From assembly GCA_031284765.1 (NCBI GenBank), contig JAITXK010000079.1, forward strand, positions 1 through 19,884: a stretch of 19,884 nucleotides of DNA, read 5' to 3'. This document shows positions 1 to 6,284 of this stretch, piece after piece (positions within the stretch are counted from its first letter, which is position 1; each line of letters opens with the position of its first letter). The translations under genes were made by a program, and so were the position numbers. The notes under the pieces were generated by a model, which did no database searches, was not told where the DNA came from, and saw only the letters and a program-made list of their open reading frames with translations. Source of the stretch: Candidatus Symbiothrix sp. (lineage in GTDB: Bacteria > Bacteroidota > Bacteroidia > Bacteroidales > Azobacteroidaceae).

Positions 1-1
1 G

Positions 2-520
2 TTTTTTTATAATCCGAATATTTTTCCTCAAGAAGAATATGAGATTCGCAAAAACGAGTTGAAACGCTATGCACAATTGTTAGATCTGGAATTTATTGAC
101 GGCGATTATTCGCACGAAAATTGGTTGGCTGGCATCAAAGGCTTGGAAACTCAGCCCGAAAGGGGTGCGCGTTGCTTGGAATGTTTCAAAATGCGTTTGT
201 TGGCAACGGCGCAATTGGCTCATGAAAAAAGATTTACACAGATCGCCACGACGTTGGCATCTTCCCGTTGGAAAAATTTGGAACAAATAGAAACAGCAGG
301 AAAATGGGCAGTTTCTCACTTTCCTGCTGTTGAATTTTGGGCTAAAAACTGGCGTAAAGATGGCTTGAGCGAGCGTAGGCAAATCCTTTTGTCAGAAAAC
401 AGATTTTATAACCAAACTTATTGCGGCTGCGAGTTCAGCGCCTGTTCCAAGTCCGCAATCAAATCACCGGCATCTTCCAAGCCGACCGATAAACGGAATA
501 TACCTTCGCCGGCAAATTGA
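2..520 (+). CDS. queH: Epoxyqueuosine reductase QueH (5' end outside window)
   Basis: QueH reduces epoxyqueuosine to queuosine in tRNA, as the non-cobalamin alternative to QueG. The reading frame is open from base 2, so the N-terminus, with the first Cys pair of the family, lies outside the window. Visible family marks are YNPNIFP near the start, FIDGDY, the block ERGARCLECFKMRL with two cysteines, and YCGCEF near the end, which supply iron-sulfur and metal ligands in this family. The product should end soon after YCGC, but the frame continues another 30 or so residues of low-complexity Ser/Lys/Pro character to a TGA at 518-520. That tail lies entirely antisense to the 3' end of the convergent PLP-enzyme gene. 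Family assignment is firm; whether the long tail is native or the result of a lost stop codon is open. Confidence 0.9.
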   Translation, partial: FFYNPNIFPQEEYEIRKNELKRYAQLLDLEFIDGDYSHENWLAGIKGLETQPERGARCLECFKMRLLATAQLAHEKRFTQIATTLASSRWKNLEQIETAGKWAVSHFPAVEFWAKNWRKDGLSERRQILLSENRFYNQTYCGCEFSACSKSAIKSPASSKPTDKRNIPSPAN

Positions 521-1614
521 TGCCAGGAATCCAATTGCTCCTGAGTGGAAAATTTGAAGGAAGTTTTCAATAAATCCGAACTGTTCAAGTAAAAAATCAG
601 GGAACGATGGTGTCCTAATGATACTGCATAATGAATGATTTGCAGTTTTTCAGCCAATTGCCGCGCCATTTCTTGCCCGTTTTCCACTTGAAAAGTCAGA
701 ATGCCCGAAAAATTCTTCATTTGGCGTTGCGCCAATTCGTATTGTGGATGCGAGGGTAAACCGGGATATATTACCCGCTTCACTTTGGGATGGTTTTCCA
801 AATACTTGGCTACCGTCCAAGCATTTTCCTGATGCGCTCTCATTCGGAGTGGAAGCGTAGCTAATCCCCTAAGAATCAGCCACGCATTGAAAGGACTGAT
901 GGTTCCTCCCAAGCGGATAGCCGTTTTCTTTCGCAAAGGAACAAGGTCGGTTTTGTTTCCCAAAATTGCACCGCCCAACGCATCGCCATGTCCGCCGGCG
1001 TATTTTGTCAATGAATGAATCACAAAATCGGCGCCCAACAGTAACGGTTTAGTCGCGATGGACGTAGCAAAAGTGGAATCGACCACTAATTTTGCGCCTG
1101 CGCTATGCGCAATGTTGGCAACCGCCGCAATATCCGTCAACCGGAGTAGGGGATTACAAGGCGTTTCAATATACACTAAGCGGGTATTCGGTCGCAATGC
1201 CTTTTGCACAGCATCCAAATCAGCGGTGTTTACTTTGCTGATTTCAATATTCAAATCGGGAATCATATCGTTGGTTAATTCCGCTAAAGCAGCATACGCT
1301 ACATCGCTGACTACGGCATGATCGCCCGCTCGAAGCAAATGAAACAACAAAGCAACGATGGCTCCCATGCCGCTGGCAAAGGCTACGGCTGTTTCGGCTT
1401 CTTCCAACGCGGCTAATTTTTCCTCCAACTGATGGATGGTAGGATTACCCCAACGGGTATAAATCCAACCTTCGTTTTCTTCCAAACCTTCAACGGAAAA
1501 GGTAGTGTCTGCACCGGTTACAAAGGTCGTAGACATGACCAAGTTCGGTGCAGACGCTCCGGTTAGCAGATCGGGAGATTCCCCTGCGTGGATGGCTTTT
1601 GTTTGCAAATTCAT
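418..1614 (-). CDS. Cys/Met-metabolism PLP enzyme (cystathionine gamma-synthase / beta-lyase / methionine gamma-lyase family)
   Basis: This is a 398-residue fold-type I PLP enzyme of the trans-sulfuration family, of normal family length. The PLP Lys is K204 in SLTKYAGGHGD, the pyridine-N Asp is D179 in VVDST, and the phosphate-binding YTRWGNPT block lies at about 52-59. Y107 fits the catalytic Tyr of methionine gamma-lyase, but the position of that enzyme's signature Cys (Cys116 in Pseudomonas) appears to be Ala109, which argues against a classic methionine gamma-lyase. Cystathionine gamma-synthase, cystathionine beta-lyase or a promiscuous lyase all remain possible. The ATG overlaps the metY stop codon (ATGA), so translation is probably coupled. 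The last 103 bp overlap the end of queH on the other strand, leaving no room for an intergenic terminator. Confidence 0.9.
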   Translation of the reverse strand: MNLQTKAIHAGESPDLLTGASAPNLVMSTTFVTGADTTFSVEGLEENEGWIYTRWGNPTIHQLEEKLAALEEAETAVAFASGMGAIVALLFHLLRAGDHAVVSDVAYAALAELTNDMIPDLNIEISKVNTADLDAVQKALRPNTRLVYIETPCNPLLRLTDIAAVANIAHSAGAKLVVDSTFATSIATKPLLLGADFVIHSLTKYAGGHGDALGGAILGNKTDLVPLRKKTAIRLGGTISPFNAWLILRGLATLPLRMRAHQENAWTVAKYLENHPKVKRVIYPGLPSHPQYELAQRQMKNFSGILTFQVENGQEMARQLAEKLQIIHYAVSLGHHRSLIFYLNSSDLLKTSFKFSTQEQLDSWHQFAGEGIFRLSVGLEDAGDLIADLEQALNSQPQ

Positions 1615-2912
1615 TTGATTTTATCCAAAGCCTGTTGAATATCCGCTTTGATGTCGTCAATATTTTCGATTCCGACTGAAATACGGATTAATCCAGGTGC
1701 TACGCCCGATGCTTTTTGATCTTCTGGAGATAATTGTTCGTGCGTAGTTGCCGACGGGTGGATAATCAATGTTTTAGCATCGCCCACGTTTGCCAAATGG
1801 CTCAGCAATTTCACGTTATCAATCAAACGATCAGCTTTGGACGGCTCGCCTTTGAGTTTGAATGTAAGTACCGCTCCTGCTCCTTTCGTCAGGTATTTGT
1901 TGGCCAATGCGTGGTATTTGCTGCTTTTCAATCCGGGATAATTGACGTATTCCACTTGCGGATGTTGTTCAAGCCATTCAGCCAACACTTGCGTGTTTTG
2001 TACATGGCGTTCCAAGCGAAGGGAAAGCGTTTCCAAGCCTTGTACCAGCAAGAACGCATTGAAGGGACTGAGCGTATTTCCCCAATCGCGCAAGCCTTCT
2101 ACGCGGGCACGGATATTGAATGCGATGTTGCCAAACGGTCCGTTAGCTCCGAACACATCCCAAAACACCAAGCCGTGATAGCTGTCTGACGGTTGGGTAA
2201 ATGTCGGGAATTTGCCGTTTCCCCAGTTGAATTTACCGCTATCAACGATGATGCCGCCTAAAGAAGTACCGTGTCCGCCAATCCATTTGGTCGCTGATTC
2301 TACGACAACCGCTGCGCCGTGTTCTATTGGACGGAACAAAAAACCTCCGGCACCGAATGTGTTATCAACAATCAACGGAATATCGTGTTTTTTTGCTACC
2401 GCCGCAATGGCATCGAAATCGGGAATATTTAATTCGGGATTTCCGATTGTTTCCAAATAAATGGCTTTGGTATTGTCGTCAATACGTTTCTCAAACTCTG
2501 CAGGGTCATCGTTGGGCGTGAAACGCGCTTCAACGCCCAAGCGTTTGAACTGCGATTTGAATTGGTTGTAAGTGCCTCCGTACAAGTGGGAAGTCGTTAC
2601 AAAATTATCGCCGACCTGCAAGATATTGTTAAGTGCAATAAACTGCGCCGACTGTCCCGAAGAGGTTGCTAATCCTGTTACACCGCCCTCCAAAGCGGCT
2701 ACTCGTTTTTCAAATACATCCGTTGTCGGGTTTTGCAAGCGGGTGTAAATGTTTCCAAACTTGCGCAAGCCGAACAGGTCGGCTCCGTCTTGAGCATCTT
2801 CAAACACATACGACGAGGTTTGATAAATCGGTAATGCGCGTGCGTGCGTCGTTTTCTCTACTTCCTGACCTGCATGTACTTGCAGGGTTTCGAACTTTAG
2901 TTCTGTTGCCAT
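1611..2912 (-). CDS. metY: O-acetylhomoserine (thiol)-lyase / sulfhydrylase MetY
   Basis: MetY condenses O-acetylhomoserine with sulfide (or methanethiol) to give homocysteine (or methionine), the direct sulfhydrylation step of methionine synthesis in the cytoplasm. The 433-residue protein has the family's typical length and landmarks: FETLQVHAGQ at the N-terminus, YTRLQNPT at 56-63, SHLYGGTYNQF at 108-118, VDNTFG at 182-187, and the PLP Lys K209 in ESATKWIGGHG. The long insert around FWDVFGANGPFGNIAF is typical of MetY rather than cystathionine gamma-synthase. The frame is open upstream to 2981, but the ATG at 2912 is chosen because the family starts at MATELKFETLQ and because the predicted promoter at 2951-2981 would lie inside a longer version. 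It is the first gene of a two-gene operon. Confidence 0.95.
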   Translation of the reverse strand: MATELKFETLQVHAGQEVEKTTHARALPIYQTSSYVFEDAQDGADLFGLRKFGNIYTRLQNPTTDVFEKRVAALEGGVTGLATSSGQSAQFIALNNILQVGDNFVTTSHLYGGTYNQFKSQFKRLGVEARFTPNDDPAEFEKRIDDNTKAIYLETIGNPELNIPDFDAIAAVAKKHDIPLIVDNTFGAGGFLFRPIEHGAAVVVESATKWIGGHGTSLGGIIVDSGKFNWGNGKFPTFTQPSDSYHGLVFWDVFGANGPFGNIAFNIRARVEGLRDWGNTLSPFNAFLLVQGLETLSLRLERHVQNTQVLAEWLEQHPQVEYVNYPGLKSSKYHALANKYLTKGAGAVLTFKLKGEPSKADRLIDNVKLLSHLANVGDAKTLIIHPSATTHEQLSPEDQKASGVAPGLIRISVGIENIDDIKADIQQALDKIK

Positions 2913-2950
2913 AATTTTTGTATTTAAATAATTAATATTATTGAACAGGA

Positions 2951-2981
2951 CAAAGGTAGAGGGATTTGGTGAGGTTTGCAA
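2951..2981 (-). promoter_or_regulatory. Bacteroidetes-type promoter of metY
   Basis: On the minus strand, TACCTTTG (positions 2958-2951) matches the TAnnTTTG -7 element, and TTG (2981-2979) lies 20 bp upstream as the -33 element. Transcription would start near 2944 and give a leader of about 30 nt, too short for a riboswitch. Confidence 0.6.
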
Positions 2982-3069
2982 TACCGCGTTTATGGTATTT
3001 TTAAAGCATCATCTTACCAATCTAAAAGCAATCGGTTCTTCGTTCGCTACACAGGCTATGACCGATTTA

Positions 3070-4779
3070 TCAAACTTGCTTATAGTATCCCAATTTATCA
3101 ATCCGGAAGCTTTTGATAAAATCCTTGATTTTATTCACTTCCGCTTCCCCATACTGAATATACACTTCCGCCGAACGAATAAATTCTTCATAATTGCGAT
3201 GGGTATCCGAAAGTAGTAAGTAGCCCAAAACGATATGGCCAGCCGATTCTACCAAACGGCGCGCCTGAAAATCAATGTATTCGTTGTCTTTGGTGTCGGA
3301 AACTTGCGCCACCAATTGTTCGTAAATTTCCGTCATTTTAGCTAAACGGGTTTTCAATCCATCCAATTCGGGACGAAGCGTTTCTGCCTGATATTCTTTG
3401 ATTTGTGCCGAATAAGTACCCGTCAGGACGTGGCGAATGGCCGCTACCACCTGCAATTGCGTAGTGCCTTCATAAATATTGGTAATGCGGGCATCCCGAT
3501 ACAGACGTTCGCAAGTATAGTCTTTCATAAAGCCGGAACCACCGTGAACCTGAATACAGTCGTAGGTCGTTTGATTGGCATATTCGGTAGTCATCGCCTT
3601 GCCGAGTGGAGTGAACGCATCCGCTAATTTCTTGTATTTCTTCATTTCGACACGTTCGGCATCGTCCAATTTGCGTTCTTTTTCGATGTCTTCCAATATC
3701 TTGTAAATATCTACAAATCGCGATGTTTCGTACAGAATGGCACGGGAAGCATCTAATTTGGCTTTGATATTAGCTACCATTTCATAAACCGCAGGAAATT
3801 CGATAATGGCTTTCCCGAACTGTTTACGGTCTTTGGCGTAGGCCAATGCTTCGCGGTAAGCCGCTTCCGATAAGCCGGTTGCTTGAGCCATAATGCCCAA
3901 ACGAGCGCCGTTCATGAGTGACATCACGTAACGAATCAAACCTAATTTGCGCGAGCCGCACAGTTGCGCTTTCGCATTTTTGTAGGTCAATTCACAAGTC
4001 GGCGAGCCTTTGATACCCATTTTATTTTCGATACGGCGTACATTTACTCCGCCATCCTGTTTGTCGTAAATAAACATCGAAAGGCCACGGCCATCTTTGG
4101 TACCTTCTTCCGAACGAGCCAATACCAAGTGAATATCGGCATCACCATTGGTGATGAAGCGTTTTACACCATTCAACCGCCAGCAATCGTTGGCTTCATC
4201 GTAAGAGGCTTTTAGCATCACGGCTTGCAGATCGGATCCGGCATCGGGTTCGGTCAAGTCCATTGACATGGTTTCTCCGGCGCATACACGTGGAATAAAG
4301 GCTTGCCGTTGGGCTTCATCACCAAATTCGTAGAGCGTTTCTGCACAATCCTGCAATGCCCACAAGTTACAGAATCCTGCATCGGCGCGGGCTGCCATAT
4401 CGGAAGCCATGATGAAGGCCACCATCGGGAAATTCAATCCGTTGTAACGGCGGGGCATGGAAAGTCCCATTAAACCTGCCTGCGTGGCGGCTTTGAGGTT
4501 TTGAGCCGTTCCGGGAGCGTAGATTACGCGGTTATTTACGACTTGAGGACCTATGTGGTCCACTTCTTCCGCATTGGGAGCAACGACTTCGCCAATCACT
4601 TCGCCGGCAATTTCCATGACTTTTTCGTAACTGTCCATTGCATCTGCAAAATCGACAGGCGCGTAATCGTATTTTTCCGCATCCGTGTAATTCCGTTCTT
4701 TCAATTCTACGATTCGCTTCATCAACGGATGATGAAGGTGATGTTTTAATGACGGGTTGTCTAAATAAAAGTTTGACAT
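3070..4779 (-). CDS. Acyl-CoA dehydrogenase, large form (569 aa)
   Basis: This flavoprotein would oxidise an acyl-CoA to the enoyl-CoA, or catalyse the reverse, with EtfAB as electron partner. Landmarks are LTEPDAGSD at 175-183, KRFITNGD at 206-213, GSPTCEL at 258-264, DRKQFGKAI at 317-325, QVHGGSGF at 410-417 and RDARITNIYEGTTQ with the likely catalytic base E437. The protein is far longer than the roughly 380 residues of classic short-chain enzymes: there is an extra N-terminal segment (about 1-50) and a C-terminal domain (about 460-569), as in the large ACADs with an Acyl-CoA_dh_C-type tail. Substrate chain length cannot be read from the sequence. It lies in the same orientation as etfB and etfA but is separated from them by the SatD/DUF3307 pair; its ATG is only 12 bp after the DUF3307 stop codon, so it is probably transcribed with that pair. 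Confidence 0.93.
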   Translation of the reverse strand: MSNFYLDNPSLKHHLHHPLMKRIVELKERNYTDAEKYDYAPVDFADAMDSYEKVMEIAGEVIGEVVAPNAEEVDHIGPQVVNNRVIYAPGTAQNLKAATQAGLMGLSMPRRYNGLNFPMVAFIMASDMAARADAGFCNLWALQDCAETLYEFGDEAQRQAFIPRVCAGETMSMDLTEPDAGSDLQAVMLKASYDEANDCWRLNGVKRFITNGDADIHLVLARSEEGTKDGRGLSMFIYDKQDGGVNVRRIENKMGIKGSPTCELTYKNAKAQLCGSRKLGLIRYVMSLMNGARLGIMAQATGLSEAAYREALAYAKDRKQFGKAIIEFPAVYEMVANIKAKLDASRAILYETSRFVDIYKILEDIEKERKLDDAERVEMKKYKKLADAFTPLGKAMTTEYANQTTYDCIQVHGGSGFMKDYTCERLYRDARITNIYEGTTQLQVVAAIRHVLTGTYSAQIKEYQAETLRPELDGLKTRLAKMTEIYEQLVAQVSDTKDNEYIDFQARRLVESAGHIVLGYLLLSDTHRNYEEFIRSAEVYIQYGEAEVNKIKDFIKSFRIDKLGYYKQV

Positions 4780-4791
4780 ATTATTTTAATA

Positions 4792-5499
4792 TTAAAAAAT
4801 TATACATTGATAGGTAATTCCCAAAAGAATGGCAATTCCAAAACTGAGCAATGAACCGATTAAAACGTATTCCGTTTTGGCCGTATCTTTATCTCTGAAC
4901 CGCAAAATCGATTTGGCGGCGATGATAAATCCAACCGCAGCAAACTGATTAAATGCAATCAAACAAAACGATAAAATCCGTTCCAACGAACCAATGATAC
5001 GGCCTGCATTCATCAGCGTATTTTCTTCTTTTTTCTCGGAAATAACGCCTTTCATTTCCATATATTTTTTGATGAAAATATTGGCGGGTTTGGCGCAAGC
5101 AACTAATGCAAACAGAATAAAAGCCTGTTGAGTTGGAACAGGCATGCTGTAATTGGCGCCATTCCATTCACAAAACAACCAAACGACAAAAACAATGCTT
5201 GCCAAATGCAAAAACTGGTCGATAAAAAAGAGGTGTTTTTCCCAAATTTCCTTGCGGGACAAATACGTTTTTGTAATGTCAATTACAACATGAAACAGGA
5301 AAATCAGCAAAGCCATCCATCCAAATGCAAGCGTAAATGAAAATATCCAAGAACAAACAAAAACAACCAAACCGTGCTGTAAATGTGCTTTAGAAATAAT
5401 TTTGCAGTCTTTTACATCGCACCACTGTTGAGGTTGAAAATTAAAATCGGCTAACAAATGAGCCGTTAATTGTGAAATAAGTAAGGTATTCATATTCAT
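4792..5499 (-). CDS. DUF3307-family integral membrane protein
   Basis: This polytopic membrane protein (235 aa from the chosen start) has no known biochemical function. Hydrophobic segments lie at about 42-62, 62-75, 98-111, 125-142, 176-196 and 211-232. The family marks are an N-terminal HLLADFNFQP (14-23), HVVID (70-74) and DQFLHL (94-99), which place His and Asp residues in or next to membrane segments, and a C-terminal cytoplasmic-looking GRIIGSLERIL. The frame opens at 5523 inside the upstream gene; the ATG at 5499 is preferred because it follows the SatD stop by 4 bp and starts the conserved region (5493 is also possible). DUF3307 genes are often found next to SatD-family genes, as here, which suggests that the two act together. 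The family call is made from motif pattern, not from a search. Confidence 0.78.
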   Translation of the reverse strand: MNMNTLLISQLTAHLLADFNFQPQQWCDVKDCKIISKAHLQHGLVVFVCSWIFSFTLAFGWMALLIFLFHVVIDITKTYLSRKEIWEKHLFFIDQFLHLASIVFVVWLFCEWNGANYSMPVPTQQAFILFALVACAKPANIFIKKYMEMKGVISEKKEENTLMNAGRIIGSLERILSFCLIAFNQFAAVGFIIAAKSILRFRDKDTAKTEYVLIGSLLSFGIAILLGITYQCIIF

Positions 5500-5503
5500 A
5501 AAA

Positions 5504-6184
5504 TTAAGTAATGATTCTTTCAAACTGTACTACTGCACTTTCTATGGCATACCAGCCAACGGCTTTGGAATGTTGATTAATGGTTGATTGGCTTTTTTGT
5601 AATAATCCGGATATTTCTTTTTCCGATTGATTCAGCAGTTTATAAAAAACAATTTCGCATTGTGCCCGTGTTGATTCGGTAAACAATACATCCAACAAGT
5701 TAAACATTGGAGTCAATGACTCGTTCCAATGTTCATTATTGCTTTTGAAAACCAGCGTATTCTTTATTTTTTTATCCGAAGTAGTCATTTCATTCACTGC
5801 CCTGCCCGATAAATAAATGGCTTCTCCATCAATAATGCCTTTTTTCTTGTCCCAAATGGATAATTTGCCAATACCTATCGCAATGCGAATGCCGTATTCT
5901 TTAAAATCTTTAAAGCCTTTGCGAGTTGGCTTTTCGGCTTTAATATCCAAAGCTTTTATAAACGATTTAATTAATAAAGCAACGCGCAAAGCTAACTTCG
6001 GATTAGTCAGCACACATTCGATATAATCACCTTTGATCAAACGTCCAAAGAACATTTTAGAGCCAAAAGTTTTCTCCAATACGGCCAATAGTTTAACCAT
6101 TTCTTTTTCAAGAATTAAACGCTGTTCTACATTCAAAGACGTAGAAGAAACGATGTCTGCCGATATAGTTGCTTTATTCATCAT
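5504..6184 (-). CDS. SatD-family protein with C-terminal helix-turn-helix
   Basis: This 226-residue protein pairs with the DUF3307 membrane protein that follows after 4 bp. The N-terminal part resembles a class III nucleotide-cyclase fold: ADIVSST (9-15), KGDYIE (51-56), GIRIAIGIG (98-106) and GEAIYLSGR (120-128) line up with the DIvgfT, GDG, RiGIhtG and G.avN.aaR motifs. Both metal-type Asp residues (D10, D53) and the final Arg (R128) are kept, but the motif Asn is Tyr124. The C-terminal part (about 187-211, SEKEISGLLQKSQSTINQH) is a good helix-turn-helix of the sigma-region-4/LuxR sort. The family is annotated SatD after a Streptococcus sat-operon gene, but its role is not well defined. A DNA-binding autoregulator acting on the three palindromes just upstream is the simplest reading and is inferred. 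A second ATG at 6181 could be the start. Confidence 0.8.
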   Translation of the reverse strand: MMNKATISADIVSSTSLNVEQRLILEKEMVKLLAVLEKTFGSKMFFGRLIKGDYIECVLTNPKLALRVALLIKSFIKALDIKAEKPTRKGFKDFKEYGIRIAIGIGKLSIWDKKKGIIDGEAIYLSGRAVNEMTTSDKKIKNTLVFKSNNEHWNESLTPMFNLLDVLFTESTRAQCEIVFYKLLNQSEKEISGLLQKSQSTINQHSKAVGWYAIESAVVQFERIIT

Positions 6185-6189
6185 GCAAA

Positions 6190-6209
6190 TATCGGTAAAT
6201 TTACCGATA
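6190..6209. promoter_or_regulatory. Perfect 20-bp palindrome, operator copy 1
   Basis: The sequence TATCGGTAAATTTACCGATA equals its own reverse complement. It ends 5 bp upstream of the SatD-family start codon, so a bound protein would cover the initiation region. In RNA it could also fold into a hairpin beside the start codon. Confidence 0.8.
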
Positions 6210-6218
6210 AAACCAAAA

Positions 6219-6238
6219 TATCGGTAAATTTACCGATA
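6219..6238. promoter_or_regulatory. Perfect 20-bp palindrome, operator copy 2
   Basis: This is identical to copy 1, beginning exactly 29 bp after it. The 9-bp spacers differ in sequence, so the palindrome itself is what is conserved. Confidence 0.8.
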
Positions 6239-6247
6239 AATGGCAAA

Positions 6248-6267
6248 TATCGGTAAATTTACCGATA
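6248..6267. promoter_or_regulatory. Perfect 20-bp palindrome, operator copy 3
   Basis: This is identical to copies 1 and 2, again at a 29-bp interval, and lies 17 bp from the etfA stop codon. The three copies fill nearly all of the gap between etfA and the SatD-family gene. No full TAnnTTTG promoter is visible here, although the palindrome centre contains TAAATTTA on both strands, one base from that consensus. Confidence 0.8.
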
Positions 6268-6284
6268 CACCCCATTCACAAGGC

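Noticed and set aside
2910..2981. N-terminal extension of MetY from an upstream start at 2981
   Set aside because: The extra 23 residues are not family-like and would overlap the predicted promoter; MATELKFETLQ fits the family start.
3030..3067. Terminator after the acyl-CoA dehydrogenase gene (AATCGGT/ACCGATT inverted repeat)
   Set aside because: The stem is 7 bp around a 24-nt loop with no U-tract, so it could easily arise by chance.
2913..3069. SAM riboswitch ahead of metY
   Set aside because: The predicted leader is only about 30 nt and no conserved SAM-riboswitch pairing was seen.
6190..6267. Short CRISPR-like array (three 20-bp repeats with 9-bp spacers)
   Set aside because: Spacers of 9 bp are far too short, the repeats are full palindromes, there are no cas genes, and the position just before a start codon fits operators.
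6184..6284. Consensus promoter for the SatD-family gene
   Set aside because: No TAnnTTTG with a proper -33 element was found on the minus strand; GATATTTG and TAAATTTA are each one base off and lack a good -33 partner.
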